Counted from the first letter of the stretch, positions 42,760-52,453 are shown. The stretch: 64,000 nt of DNA from an uncultured Prevotellaceae bacterium (GCA_902771155.1 CACXVS010000005.1:39384-103383); one strand, 5' to 3'. Translations and numbers: made by a program. The notes: generated by a model from the letters alone, not told the origin.

Positions 42760-44319
42760 ATGAAGAAATTAACTATTATCTTAACTATCATCTTGCTGCC
42801 ATCATTTATAATGGCTGCCAATTGGAATGATGTGAATCGTGACGATATCATCGACGATAATGATATCAAGGCAATAAGAGACTACATCATTGGGAATCCT
42901 TCTACAGATTATGACTATGAAAAGGCCGATTTAAATAAAGACGGAATCATCAATGTAGCCGATTTGGTTATTTTAATCGGAGTAGGGTCAGAAGTGCCTT
43001 CTGAAGATATTCTTAACGGCTATGTAGAACTATCACAGATGCCCAATGCCGTTAACTATCTGCCAGAACCTGTCGGACAGGATGATCCCCGATTCATTGA
43101 TGACAGGATACAATGGGAATGGGGCAAGACACAGCGTACCACAGAACGCGCCATACAAGCCAAGAAACACGCTCTTAGAGGATCTTATGCCGTACACTCC
43201 ATGATGGCGGGGGTTCTCGGTCTTAACGCCATTACTTATGAGATAGCACCAGCCCTGTCGAAATTATTGGACAAAGCATACTGGACGGGGTGGCACAGTG
43301 CAACAACAGCCAAGTCGTTTTACAAGCGTCCTCGTCCATTTGCATTTATGGGGGAAGAGGCATGGATTGCCGCCGATAAGGAGGATGACACTGGTTCCTT
43401 CGTTTCTGCTACCACCGCTGGTTGTTGGGCCGCAGCTCTCATCTTAGCGGAGATGTGGCCACCTCGGCAGGAAAGTATTCTGCGACAGGCTTTCCTATTC
43501 GGCGAAGATCGTGTAATCAGCGGTTCTAATTTCCAAAGCGATGTCAATGGGGGTTATCTCAGTGGATCTGCCTCTGTAGCCCAGGCTCATAACAACGAGC
43601 TCTTGAAGAATGACATCCTGACTGCACGTGATGAATACAGGCAATTACTTGGAATGCCTGCCGACTATGATGCCGTAGCCAACTCAGCCATTCCATTAGG
43701 CTATTATATACTTAACCCTCCCGTTAACAACGACAGTTACCGCTACGAGGCCGATCTTGAACACTACAGATATGCCAAGACCTTACGCGACACACCACGT
43801 GTAGAACAGGCTATAGCCGACGGTAATGAAAGTGCGGATTATATGTTCCATGTCTATAGTGAAGTTCTTGGCATAGATATCTCGCCTGATAATACCCCTA
43901 ATATCTGCAAGCTTATAGAAGATGTCCAAACCGCAAGTATTGACATTACGAATAGAGTCAAATGGGCATTTTACCGCCCACGTCCTTTTGAAGAATTGGA
44001 AGAGCCTACGGCTATGCCAGAAGAAGAGATAAAGTACAGAGGCTCTTCCAGTTACCCCTCTGGTCACACAAGTTTTGCCTGGTCCGTAGCATTGGTCTTG
44101 GCCGAGGTCATCCCTGCCTATCAAGATCAGATTCTGCGCCGTGGTTACGACTTTGGCTATAATCGCCTCGTCTCCGGCTATCACTGGAGTACAGACATCG
44201 AGGCAGCCCGGATACTGGCCTCTATCAACGTGGCATATCTGCATAACAGCAATTCCTTCTGTTATCAGATTACCCAAGCCAGAACAGACTACCTAAACTG
44301 TCTGAATAAACAGGAATAA
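42760..44319 (+). CDS. Secreted dockerin-type protein with duplicated PAP2/haloperoxidase-like domain
   Basis: 519 residues. A signal peptide is followed by two dockerin-like calcium loops (D24/N26/D28/D35 and D57/N59/D61/D68), then two copies of a PAP2 phosphatase-like domain. The second copy is complete: KWAFYRPRP (401-409), PSGH (433-436) and SGYHWSTD with His475 and Asp479. The first copy keeps YKRPRP (188-193), Arg251 and Asp261 but has Thr218 and Asn257 where the two His should be, so it is probably inactive. It may dephosphorylate lipids or soluble phosphoesters outside the inner membrane. It starts 15 bases after the ABC exporter genes and may be co-transcribed. Confidence 0.85.
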   Translation: MKKLTIILTIILLPSFIMAANWNDVNRDDIIDDNDIKAIRDYIIGNPSTDYDYEKADLNKDGIINVADLVILIGVGSEVPSEDILNGYVELSQMPNAVNYLPEPVGQDDPRFIDDRIQWEWGKTQRTTERAIQAKKHALRGSYAVHSMMAGVLGLNAITYEIAPALSKLLDKAYWTGWHSATTAKSFYKRPRPFAFMGEEAWIAADKEDDTGSFVSATTAGCWAAALILAEMWPPRQESILRQAFLFGEDRVISGSNFQSDVNGGYLSGSASVAQAHNNELLKNDILTARDEYRQLLGMPADYDAVANSAIPLGYYILNPPVNNDSYRYEADLEHYRYAKTLRDTPRVEQAIADGNESADYMFHVYSEVLGIDISPDNTPNICKLIEDVQTASIDITNRVKWAFYRPRPFEELEEPTAMPEEEIKYRGSSSYPSGHTSFAWSVALVLAEVIPAYQDQILRRGYDFGYNRLVSGYHWSTDIEAARILASINVAYLHNSNSFCYQITQARTDYLNCLNKQE

Positions 44320-44329
44320 CAAAACGACA

Positions 44330-44806
44330 TCAGAACTTTGCCATCTTGATGGCGACTATGGCGCACTCATCGCCCTTATTGCCGTGCTTGCCACCTGCAC
44401 GGTCCTTGGCCTGTTGCAGATCGTTGGTCGTAAGAAGACCATAGATAACAGGAATATTGCTGGTGGCATTCATGCGGGCAACACCCTCTGTGACTCCTTG
44501 ACAGATATAGTCGAAATGGGGTGTCTCACCACGAATCACACAACCCAGAATAATCACTGCATCATAGCCGTCGTTAAGTGTCATCTGGTGGGCACCATAG
44601 ATCAGCTCAAAGGAACCGGGGACGGTCTTCACATGGATATTCTCAGGCAGAGCGCCGTGTTTCTCCAAGGTGGAGACACAACCTTCGAGCAGAGCGCCGG
44701 TTATCTCGGGATTCCACTCTGCCACGACCACGCCAAAGATCATGTTCGAAGCATCAGGAACCTTCGAAAAGTCGTAGTCACTGAGGTTATGGAGTGCTGT
44801 AGCCAT
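44330..44806 (-). CDS. ribH: 6,7-dimethyl-8-ribityllumazine synthase
   Basis: 158 residues with family motifs [10 protein letters not shown] near the N-terminus, [29 protein letters not shown] and the C-terminal [11 protein letters not shown]. It condenses the ribitylaminouracil with the four-carbon butanone phosphate in riboflavin synthesis, usually as a 60-mer shell or pentamer. It follows the TPR-protein gene by one base and probably shares its promoter. Other rib genes are not in the window. Confidence 0.95.
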   Translation of the reverse strand: MATALHNLSDYDFSKVPDASNMIFGVVVAEWNPEITGALLEGCVSTLEKHGALPENIHVKTVPGSFELIYGAHQMTLNDGYDAVIILGCVIRGETPHFDYICQGVTEGVARMNATSNIPVIYGLLTTNDLQQAKDRAGGKHGNKGDECAIVAIKMAKF

Positions 44807-44807
44807 C

Positions 44808-45488
44808 TTATTTTGCAGAAACGCGCTCGATATACTCGTCGATACGAGAGTACATCATGGAATTGAAGTACTTCTCCTTCACCTGCTGATAGAGCTTCAG
44901 AGCCTCGTCGGCCTTACCCTGACTCTCGAGGATCTCACCGGCCTGTACGAGGAAGGTGGGCGACAGAGAGTTGTTATCGGCTTTCTCGGCAGCCTTCTTC
45001 AAATGAGATACAGCCTTGTCGAGCTGGTTAAGATGGGCATAGACATTGCCAAGTGCACCCTCAGCCACAGGAGTGATCATCTGGTCGTCGGCACCGTCAT
45101 ATTTCTCGAGATACTTTGCAGCCTCATCCCACTTGCCAAGCTGGGCATTGCAGAGTCCGGCATAGAGGTTTGCCAGATTACCGGCATCTGTGCTACTGAA
45201 TTCGTCGGCCAGTTTGGCAAAGCCCTTGAAACCTGTGCTGTCGCCAGAAAGAGCCTGCTGGAAAAGGCCCTGTGCAAAATACTCCTGACCCTTAGCAATA
45301 GCCGTGCTGGCCTTCTGCTCATTGGGCTCAGAGATATAAGTCTTGTAAAGTACTGCACCACCGATGATGACGACGATTGCCACCACGGCAGCAATGATGG
45401 CCTTCTTATACTTCAAGAATAAGGCCTCGCTCTTGTTCAGGGACTCCTCCATAGTGGGAGTTGCCTGCTGTTGTTTGTTTGTTGCCAT
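44808..45488 (-). CDS. Membrane-anchored TPR protein
   Basis: 226 residues from ATG 45488. A short basic N-terminus is followed by a membrane helix ([19 protein letters not shown]) and a periplasmic or extracytoplasmic region of three to four TPR motifs ([41 protein letters not shown]). The layout resembles YfgM-like anchored TPR proteins and the TPR protein usually found between ribH and recF in Bacteroidota. The longer frame from 45512 was dropped because the shorter start sits well placed after the promoter. Confidence 0.85.
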   Translation of the reverse strand: MATNKQQQATPTMEESLNKSEALFLKYKKAIIAAVVAIVVIIGGAVLYKTYISEPNEQKASTAIAKGQEYFAQGLFQQALSGDSTGFKGFAKLADEFSSTDAGNLANLYAGLCNAQLGKWDEAAKYLEKYDGADDQMITPVAEGALGNVYAHLNQLDKAVSHLKKAAEKADNNSLSPTFLVQAGEILESQGKADEALKLYQQVKEKYFNSMMYSRIDEYIERVSAK

Positions 45489-45522
45489 TATATTTTTTGT
45501 ATTAATTTTCAAAAATCGGGTG

Positions 45523-45530
45523 CAAAGTTA
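45523..45530 (-). promoter_or_regulatory. Promoter -7 box of the TPR-ribH unit
   Basis: TAACTTTG on the minus strand, 35 bases before ATG 45488. Confidence 0.65.
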
Positions 45531-45573
45531 CAATAAAAAAGTGAAAAACAAAAAGATTATAAGAAAAAATCCG

Positions 45574-45581
45574 TATCTTTG
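45574..45581 (+). promoter_or_regulatory. Promoter -7 box of recF
   Basis: TATCTTTG ends only 4 bases before ATG 45586. A transcript from it would start at or near the start codon, so the mRNA would be nearly leaderless, unless another promoter upstream is used. Confidence 0.55.
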
Positions 45582-45585
45582 CATC

Positions 45586-46671
45586 ATGATTCTCGAAAAG
45601 TTGTCGCTTCTTAACTATAAGAACATCCCATCCGCCACACTGGAACTGTCGCCAAAGATCAATTGTCTGATAGGCCAGAACGGTGTGGGTAAGACGAATG
45701 TGCTCGACGCCATATACTTCCTCTCATTCTGTCATTCTGCCAACAATCCCATTGATTCCCAGGTGATTCGCCACGGTCAGGAATTCCTGGTCATTGAGGG
45801 CACCTATTCAGAGGATCTGGACATCTATTGCGGTATGAAACGTGGCACAAAAAAGCATTTCAAGCGTAACAAAAAGGAGTACAAACGGCTGTCGGAACAC
45901 ATCGGCTTGATACCGCTGGTGATGGTTTCACCCTCTGACACACTGCTCATTGAGGGTGGCAGCGAAGAGCGCAGACGGCTGATGGACGTGGTCATCTCAC
46001 AGTACGACCGCAATTACATAGAATCCATTAACCGCTATAATAAAGCCCTGCAACAGCGTAACACCATGTTGAAACAGGAAGAGGAGCCCGACCTGGAGGT
46101 GATGGCACTGTGGGAAGAGCAGATGGCTATCGAGGGAGAGCGCATCTACAAGCGGAGAGAAGCATTTGTGAAGGAACTGGTGCCCATTTTCCAGAACTAC
46201 TATGAACAGATTTCTGGCAACAGGGAACAGGTGGCCATTGAGTATGTATCGCATTGTCAGCGCGGGCCTTTGTTGGAGGTCATCCAACGAGACAGAGCGA
46301 AAGACCGCATTATGGGATTCTCTCTGCATGGAGTGCATAAAGACGACCTGATATTCTCGCTAGGAGGTCATCCGATGAAGCGGGAGGGTAGTCAGGGCCA
46401 GCACAAAACCTTTGTGATCTCACTGAAACTGGCACAGTTTGATTTCCTGCGCCGTACGAACAACCGCACCACTCCCCTCTTGTTGCTCGATGACATCTTC
46501 GACAAGTTAGACGCTGAGCGTGTAGAGCAGATAGTCAGACTGGTGGCGGGCGACGAGTTCGGACAGATCTTCATTACCGACACCAACCGCGAGCACCTGG
46601 ACAGCATACTTAGCCGCTCTTCGCACGACTATAAGATATTCCATGTAGAAAACGGAGAAATTAATGTTTAA
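45586..46671 (+). CDS. recF: DNA replication and repair protein RecF
   Basis: 361 residues beginning MILEKLSLLNYKNI, the standard RecF start, with Walker A GQNGVGKT at 30-37 and the SMC-like signature and Walker B (LLLLDDIFDKLD) near the C-terminus. It loads RecA at gaps through RecOR in the cytoplasm. The next gene (DUF721) overlaps by 8 bases, the usual Bacteroidota pair. The promoter box is unusually close to the start. Confidence 0.95.
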   Translation: MILEKLSLLNYKNIPSATLELSPKINCLIGQNGVGKTNVLDAIYFLSFCHSANNPIDSQVIRHGQEFLVIEGTYSEDLDIYCGMKRGTKKHFKRNKKEYKRLSEHIGLIPLVMVSPSDTLLIEGGSEERRRLMDVVISQYDRNYIESINRYNKALQQRNTMLKQEEEPDLEVMALWEEQMAIEGERIYKRREAFVKELVPIFQNYYEQISGNREQVAIEYVSHCQRGPLLEVIQRDRAKDRIMGFSLHGVHKDDLIFSLGGHPMKREGSQGQHKTFVISLKLAQFDFLRRTNNRTTPLLLLDDIFDKLDAERVEQIVRLVAGDEFGQIFITDTNREHLDSILSRSSHDYKIFHVENGEINV

Positions 46672-46954
46672 AAGGGACGTACAACAGATTAAGGATCTGA
46701 TTATGCGCAACTTGCGCGTTCAGGGATTAGAGACGCCATTATTACAGAAGCGGCTCATCGACGAGTGGCCCACAGTCATGGGTGAGGCAATAGCCAAGTA
46801 TACCGAGGGACTATATATCCGCAACCAGACGCTGTTTGTGCACCTGACCATTCCTGCATTAAGGGCAGAGTTATCTATGCAAAAAAAGGAGATCGTGAAA
46901 AAGTTGAATGAACAAGTAGGTAGTCAGGTGATTGCCGACATCCGTTTCAATTAG
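46664..46954 (+). CDS. DUF721 (DciA-like) protein
   Basis: 96 residues, a single DUF721 domain (LIDEWPTVMGEAIAKYTEGLYIRNQTLFVHL). Family members are DciA-like loaders or partners of the replicative helicase DnaB, which fits the adjacent recF. The gene overlaps recF at its start and converges with the cyclo-ligase gene, overlapping it by 4 bases at the end. Confidence 0.9.
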   Translation: MFKRDVQQIKDLIMRNLRVQGLETPLLQKRLIDEWPTVMGEAIAKYTEGLYIRNQTLFVHLTIPALRAELSMQKKEIVKKLNEQVGSQVIADIRFN

Positions 46955-47481
46955 ACCACGACATCCACAATGACATCATGTGCCTCAAAAGGAACCGATT
47001 CCACCTTTTGAAAATCGAAACAAACGCCTATCTTCCTGACTGCTGGCAGAGATTGTAGGAAACGATCGTAATAGCCTTTTCCTCTGCCCAGACGATGACC
47101 TTCAGCATCGAAGGCTACACCAGGAATCAGGGCTACCTCTATCTGTTCATAGTCGGTAAAGGGTTCTCCGACAGGTTCCATGATATGAAAAGCACCCTCA
47201 CGCAAATCAGCGACCGACTGATAGCGACGCAGTTCCATTGTTTCGTCGTCGAGCACCTTGGGCAACAAAACTGTTTTCCCCGCTGCCACCAGTTCGTCGA
47301 TCAACTGATGCGTGCAGACTTCATCAGAAAGGGAATAGTAAGCCATAACGACGGAAACCCCATCCAAAAGAGGGCTCAAACGATTCAAAACAGGAAGCGA
47401 CAGCTGCCCCAGTTGGACTAGAGCTAACTGTCGTTTCTGTTGTCTGATTAACTGTCGCAATTCGGCCTTATGCATAGGCAA
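46951..47481 (-). CDS. 5-formyltetrahydrofolate cyclo-ligase
   Basis: 176 residues with the ATP-binding N-terminus (ELRQLIRQQKRQL) and the catalytic loop RLGRGKGYYDRFL near residue 130. It converts 5-formyl-THF to methenyl-THF using ATP, returning stored folate to one-carbon metabolism. It is the last gene of an overlapping four-gene run and shares 14 bases with the S41 protease gene. Confidence 0.93.
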   Translation of the reverse strand: MPMHKAELRQLIRQQKRQLALVQLGQLSLPVLNRLSPLLDGVSVVMAYYSLSDEVCTHQLIDELVAAGKTVLLPKVLDDETMELRRYQSVADLREGAFHIMEPVGEPFTDYEQIEVALIPGVAFDAEGHRLGRGKGYYDRFLQSLPAVRKIGVCFDFQKVESVPFEAHDVIVDVVV

Positions 47482-49171
47482 TGAAAGACTTCGAAGCCTT
47501 CAGGCTACGGCTATCAAAAGCCATAGCCACCTTGCGGCCTTCTGCTGGCTGGGGTGTCTCGTTCTTTGGGAAAGCCGCATTATTACGGAACAAGCGGAGC
47601 GTTTCTATGATGGCAGGATCATCGCTATTGAGGTATTCGGTCCATGCCTGTTCATTGAGGATGTTATAAATAATACGGCTGTTAACATAACGCTCCAACA
47701 GCTTATGCGACTTCTGAATCATGAGGTTACGACGTTTCAGTCCGTTCTTATCGGCAAAAACGACGAACTTTTCCACCGTATTCTGACCTTTCAGATAGCG
47801 CTCCATCTCCCATACATCGGTAAAACTGCTCAGTTTGGCACGATTCTCATCGGTGTAATTATAAGCAAACTGCAAGATAAGTCCCGACATGGAGGCTTCC
47901 TTATAATAAGAGGTCATACCGATAGTATCTTCAGGAATAAAGATGTCGGGCGTAATTCCGCCACCACCATAGACCGTACGCCCATTATTGGTGTGATAGG
48001 CCGGACCTGTATGTTTAATACTGTCCTGAGAGAAGAACTCACCATGCTGATAACGTTGCATCCAGTCGCCTTCATAGTCGTTCCCGTCTGCATAAGGTTT
48101 CTGGATACAACGACCAGAAGGAGTATAATAGCGGGCAATGGTCAGACGGATCATCGAGTGGTCGGTAAACTCCATGGGTTTCTGTACAAGTCCCTTGCCA
48201 AACGAGCGACGACCTACGATGGTACCACGGTCATTGTCCTGAATGGCGCCTGCCAGAATCTCGGAGGCAGAGGCTGAAGCCTCATCAACAAGGATCACGA
48301 GCGGAATCTGCTGATAAGAGCCTCGTCCGTCAGCACGATACTCCTGACGGGGATAACGACGGCCTTCTGTATAGACGATGAGCTGACCTTTCGACAGGAA
48401 CTCATTGGCAATCTGCACTGCCGACTCCAGATAACCACCCGTATTGCTGCGCAGGTCGATAACCAGATTGGAGAATCCTTTCTGGGAGAGTTTGGCAAGG
48501 GCAATCAGCAGCTCGGGATAGGTATTCTCCCCAAAATTGCGTATCTTGATATAACCACTTTCTTCGTCGAGCATATAACTGGCTGTGACACTCTTCGTGG
48601 GAATTTCTCCACGCGTAACGGTAATATGCTGGATTTTCTTTTCACCATAGCGGAGCACACCTAACTTCACCTTGGTGTCCTTCGGACCTTTCAGACGATG
48701 CATGGCCTCCTCGTTGGTTACTTTCTTGCCTACAAAGACAGAGTCGTCAACCTCCACAATCTTATCACCCGCCAACACGCCGGCCCTTTCTGCAGGACCG
48801 TTGCTGATGACATTCTGCACACGAATCGTATCCTGACGGATCACAAACTCAATGCCAATACCCGAGAAAGAGCCCCGCAGATCGTCGTTGGCAATCTCTC
48901 CCTCACGGGCCGTAATATATACCGAGTGAGGATCGAGCTCGCTCAGGATCTGGGGCATCGCCTTCTCCACAAGGTCGTTGACATTCACCGTATCGACATA
49001 CTGGTCGTCGATGATGTGGAGCAGGTTGTTGAGCTTATTGCCGCTTGTATTGATGATGCTCAGACGATTACCTGAAAAATGATTGGCATAGAAAGAACCT
49101 ATCAAGATTCCGATGACAACTGAAATGGCCATCCAAAGCGGCGTAAAACGATAATTCTTTCCTTTACTCAT
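47468..49171 (-). CDS. S41-family C-terminal processing protease (CtpA-like)
   Basis: 567 residues with an N-terminal signal anchor (WMAISVVIGILIGSFYA), a PDZ domain (GPAERAGVLAGDKIVEVDD), and the S41 catalytic core with Ser in DEASASASEILAG and the Lys in FGKGLVQ. It cuts protein C-termini in the periplasm. The C-terminal extension of about 170 residues is longer than in E. coli-type CtpA but common in Bacteroidota. Translation is probably coupled: it starts inside the deaminase gene end (ATGA). Confidence 0.93.
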   Translation of the reverse strand: MSKGKNYRFTPLWMAISVVIGILIGSFYANHFSGNRLSIINTSGNKLNNLLHIIDDQYVDTVNVNDLVEKAMPQILSELDPHSVYITAREGEIANDDLRGSFSGIGIEFVIRQDTIRVQNVISNGPAERAGVLAGDKIVEVDDSVFVGKKVTNEEAMHRLKGPKDTKVKLGVLRYGEKKIQHITVTRGEIPTKSVTASYMLDEESGYIKIRNFGENTYPELLIALAKLSQKGFSNLVIDLRSNTGGYLESAVQIANEFLSKGQLIVYTEGRRYPRQEYRADGRGSYQQIPLVILVDEASASASEILAGAIQDNDRGTIVGRRSFGKGLVQKPMEFTDHSMIRLTIARYYTPSGRCIQKPYADGNDYEGDWMQRYQHGEFFSQDSIKHTGPAYHTNNGRTVYGGGGITPDIFIPEDTIGMTSYYKEASMSGLILQFAYNYTDENRAKLSSFTDVWEMERYLKGQNTVEKFVVFADKNGLKRRNLMIQKSHKLLERYVNSRIIYNILNEQAWTEYLNSDDPAIIETLRLFRNNAAFPKNETPQPAEGRKVAMAFDSRSLKASKSFIAYA

Positions 49172-49614
49172 AGTGTTTCTGTGTTTGAATTGACATCCAT
49201 GTAAACCACTTCAATACCAGCACGCTCTAAGAGGTCTATACCATCGGTAAGACGGTATTTTTCACCATAGACCACTCGTTTGATGCCAGCCTGTATAATC
49301 AGTTTTGCACACTCTATGCAGGGTGAAGCGGTGATATAGATAGTAGCGCCATCGCTGTTGTTATTGCTGCGTGCAAGTTTGGTCAGGGCGTTGGCCTCAG
49401 CATGGAGCACATAGGGTTTGGTGACGTTATTCTCATCCTCACAGATATTCTCAAAGCCACTGGGCGTCCCATTATATCCGTCGCTGATAATCATCTGATC
49501 CTTCACCACAATAGCACCAACCTGTCGGCGCTTGCAGTATGAGTTCTCTGCCCAGATACGCGCCATCCTCAGATAGCGCGAATCCAGTTTCTGTTGCTTA
49601 ATGTTTGATTCCAT
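49168..49614 (-). CDS. dCMP deaminase-family protein
   Basis: 148 residues with the zinc motifs HAEANAL (His71, Glu73) and PCIECAK (Cys99, Cys102), and the dCMP-deaminase-like N-terminus (CKRRQVGAIVVKDQMIISDGYNG). It would convert dCMP to dUMP for thymidylate synthesis. ComEB-type naming is also used for such proteins. The start overlaps the M3 peptidase gene by 17 bases. Confidence 0.92.
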   Translation of the reverse strand: MESNIKQQKLDSRYLRMARIWAENSYCKRRQVGAIVVKDQMIISDGYNGTPSGFENICEDENNVTKPYVLHAEANALTKLARSNNNSDGATIYITASPCIECAKLIIQAGIKRVVYGEKYRLTDGIDLLERAGIEVVYMDVNSNTETL

Positions 49615-51700
49615 TTCTCTTTAACAATGCGTCAATGGTGGGTTCTCCACCCTTGAACCGTTTATATAGTTCCATCGGATTCTCCGTGCCTCCTTTCGAG
49701 AGGATATTATCGCGAAAGCGCTGAGCCGTCGCCTGATTAAAGACGCCTTCCTTCTTGAATACAGCGAAGGCATCGGCATCGAGCACCTCTGCCCACTTAT
49801 AGCTGTAATAACCTGCGGCATAACCACCTGCCATGATATGTGAGAACTGTACCGTCATACAGGTATCAGGCAATTGAGGCAAGACCATCGCCTTCTCCCA
49901 GGCTTTCTTCTCGAAGGGGATGATATTGTCGGTAAACTCGTCTTTCTTCGTATAATAGGCCATGTCGAGGAGTCCAAAACTGACCTGTCGCATACAGGCA
50001 TAGGCCACATTGAAATTACGGCTCTTCACGATACGGTCGATAAGTTCGTCGGGCAAAGGCTCACCCGTCTGGTAATGGAAGGCGAAAGTACGTAAGAACT
50101 CCTTCTCGACGGCGAAATTCTCCATAAACTGCGAAGGCAATTCAACGAAGTCCCACCACACATTGGTACCACTGAGGCTCTCAAAACGGGTGTTGGCAAA
50201 CATACCATGTAGTGAATGACCAAACTCATGGAGGAAAGTCTCCACCTCGCCCAGTGTCAACAAGGCCGGTTTCTCTGCCGTGGGTTTTGTGAGGTTCATC
50301 ACCACACTGACATGCGGACGTACATTCTTGCTGTTCTCCAGACTGAACGGTTTTTTCGTATCAATACGTTCCATCCACTGACCCTGATATTCCGTCATCC
50401 AAGCCCCACCCTGTTTGCCTTTACGTGGATGGAAATCGGCATAGAAAACTGCAAGAAACGAGCCGTCCTTATCAAACACCTCGTAGGCTTTCACATCGGG
50501 ATGATAGACTGGGATATCCTTGTTCTCCTTGAACGTAATGCCGTAGAGGCGATTGGCCAGTCCGAATACGCCTTCGATCACCTTTGAGAGTTCGAAGTAA
50601 GGGCGCAACATCTCTGCATCGATATTGTATTTCTCGAGTTGCAGCTTGTGGGAGTAGAAAGAGAAGTCCCACGGTTCCAGTTTGAAATCCTTGCCCTCCA
50701 GCTTCCGTGCCATTCTCTCGATGGCCTTGACTTCCTGATGAGCTGTAGGCTTATAGGCGTCGATGAGATCGTTGAGCAATTGATAGACATGTCGCACATT
50801 CCCTGCCATACGGTGCTTCAGCACATAGTCGGCATAGGTCTTATAACCGAGCAGCTGAGCCATCTCACGACGCAGGTTGATGAGTCGCTTGCAGATCTCG
50901 ATATTGTTCTCCGTATTGTCGTGCGTACACTCTGTATTCTTGGCCATATACAACTGCTTGCGGAGCTCGCGCTGGGTGCTATAGGTCATAAAAGGCGAAT
51001 AGGAAGGGAAGTCGAGCGTAAATACCCACCCTTCCTTCTCCTGTTCCTTCGCAGCGAGAGCAGCCGCTTCGCGGGCTGTTTCAGGCAGACCGTCGAGCTG
51101 TGCCTCGTCTGTAATATGCAGGGTAAAGGCTTTGTTCTCTTTCAACAGGTTCTGCGAGAACTGCAGACCCAGCATCGAAGCCTCCTCCGTGAGCTGGCGC
51201 AGACGCTCTTTACCGGCGACATCGAGCAAGGCACCACTGCGCACAAAACCATCGTAGCAGTTGTCGAGCAGCATCTTCTCCTCTGCCGTCAGCTTTCGAT
51301 GGTGGCGATGCACGTATTTGATGCGCTCAAAAAGTTTCTCATTGAGACGAATATCGTTGGCATGCTTCGTCAGTATCGGACTCATCTTCTGGGCCAGGGC
51401 ATCCATCTCGTCGTTGGTCTCTGCCGACAACAGGTTGAAGAACACGGTGGACACACGACTCAGCAAGTCGTAATAACCATTGTCGTCCTTCTCGTCATCA
51501 ACATTAATGATGGTATTGTCGAAAGTGGGCCTCTCAGGATTATTGACTATCTTGTCGATCTGCTCATCGTCACGCCTGATACCCTCCAGCATCGCTTCCT
51601 CATAGTCCTCCAGACGGATACGGTCAAAGGGGGCTACGTCGTGGGGCGTGTTATATGGCAGAAAAAACGGATTCTTTCTCTCTTGTTGCTCGTTCATCAT
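49598..51700 (-). CDS. M3-family zinc metallopeptidase (peptidyl-dipeptidase Dcp / oligopeptidase A type)
   Basis: 700 residues from ATG 51700 (51697 also possible). The HEFGHSLHGM motif gives zinc ligands His491 and His495 with catalytic Glu492. Family N-terminus (FLPYNTPHDVAPFDRIRLEDYEEAMLEG) indicates the Dcp group, cutting dipeptides from peptide C-termini. No signal peptide is obvious, so a cytoplasmic or soluble location is likely. It heads a four-gene run with a promoter at 51726-51733; a longer start at 51736 is excluded by that promoter. Confidence 0.94.
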   Translation of the reverse strand: MMNEQQERKNPFFLPYNTPHDVAPFDRIRLEDYEEAMLEGIRRDDEQIDKIVNNPERPTFDNTIINVDDEKDDNGYYDLLSRVSTVFFNLLSAETNDEMDALAQKMSPILTKHANDIRLNEKLFERIKYVHRHHRKLTAEEKMLLDNCYDGFVRSGALLDVAGKERLRQLTEEASMLGLQFSQNLLKENKAFTLHITDEAQLDGLPETAREAAALAAKEQEKEGWVFTLDFPSYSPFMTYSTQRELRKQLYMAKNTECTHDNTENNIEICKRLINLRREMAQLLGYKTYADYVLKHRMAGNVRHVYQLLNDLIDAYKPTAHQEVKAIERMARKLEGKDFKLEPWDFSFYSHKLQLEKYNIDAEMLRPYFELSKVIEGVFGLANRLYGITFKENKDIPVYHPDVKAYEVFDKDGSFLAVFYADFHPRKGKQGGAWMTEYQGQWMERIDTKKPFSLENSKNVRPHVSVVMNLTKPTAEKPALLTLGEVETFLHEFGHSLHGMFANTRFESLSGTNVWWDFVELPSQFMENFAVEKEFLRTFAFHYQTGEPLPDELIDRIVKSRNFNVAYACMRQVSFGLLDMAYYTKKDEFTDNIIPFEKKAWEKAMVLPQLPDTCMTVQFSHIMAGGYAAGYYSYKWAEVLDADAFAVFKKEGVFNQATAQRFRDNILSKGGTENPMELYKRFKGGEPTIDALLKRNGIKH

Positions 51701-51725
51701 AACTGTTACTAACTTATTTGGTATG

Positions 51726-51733
51726 CAAAAGTA
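51726..51733 (-). promoter_or_regulatory. Promoter -7 box of the M3 peptidase operon
   Basis: TACTTTTG on the minus strand, 26 bases before ATG 51700. Confidence 0.7.
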
Positions 51734-51781
51734 CAAAAAAAAGCGAGACCCACATCAATCTGTAGTATTTTTTATAATAAT

Positions 51782-52453
51782 TTACATCAACAACCGCTCT
51801 AACTGGGGGACTTCCACCCGTCCACGATGCAATTCCACCAGCCCCTCTGCCTGCAAACGGTTCAGTACACGCGATACATTCAGACGACTGTCGTTCAACT
51901 CCTCGGCCAGTTTCTCCATCAGGATATAGAATGTCTTCTGCCCTGCCGGATAGATGCAGTGCTGCGTCAGGAATCGTACCACCCGGTCTCTCAGTGTCAG
52001 CGGACAGCGTCGCCAAGTCTGGTGGATATGTTTCTGGGTCTGGGTAGCGAACTGATTGACCAGATTCAGCCGAAATACCAGGAAGTCTTCCAGCAGGCGC
52101 AACATCTCCTCCTTTGCAATCGTCAGGAGGTTGACATCCGTAAGAGCGATGAAATTATGGGTATATGACTGGTAATAGCCAAAGATGGCCTCCTGCTGCA
52201 GGATATATGGTGCAGATACCTGTTCCACCACCATATAACGGTGCTCGTCGCCATAGGTTTCCACCTTCACAGCACCATTAATCAGGAAACAGAGCTGGGT
52301 ACAGGCCTCACCAATGCGTATGATGGGTTTACCTGCATTTACCTTCACAAAGCCGAAGCGGATATGTCCAGCGATGATCTCCAAGTCGTCACGACTCATC
52401 CCCTGGAAGAGGGGGAACTGGAGCAACTGGTCATATATCCTCAAGGTAGGCAT
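51782..52453 (-). CDS. Crp/Fnr-family transcriptional regulator
   Basis: 223 residues from ATG 52453. An N-terminal cyclic-nucleotide-binding-type beta-roll (about 20-110) is followed by a dimer helix and a winged helix-turn-helix (about 165-205, EKLAEELNDSRLNVSRVLNRLQAEGLVEL). The effector is unknown; no Fe-S cysteine cluster is evident, so a classical Fnr oxygen sensor is unlikely. Its ATG overlaps the apbE stop by one base (TGATG), so it ends the six-gene operon. Confidence 0.93.
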   Translation of the reverse strand: MPTLRIYDQLLQFPLFQGMSRDDLEIIAGHIRFGFVKVNAGKPIIRIGEACTQLCFLINGAVKVETYGDEHRYMVVEQVSAPYILQQEAIFGYYQSYTHNFIALTDVNLLTIAKEEMLRLLEDFLVFRLNLVNQFATQTQKHIHQTWRRCPLTLRDRVVRFLTQHCIYPAGQKTFYILMEKLAEELNDSRLNVSRVLNRLQAEGLVELHRGRVEVPQLERLLM

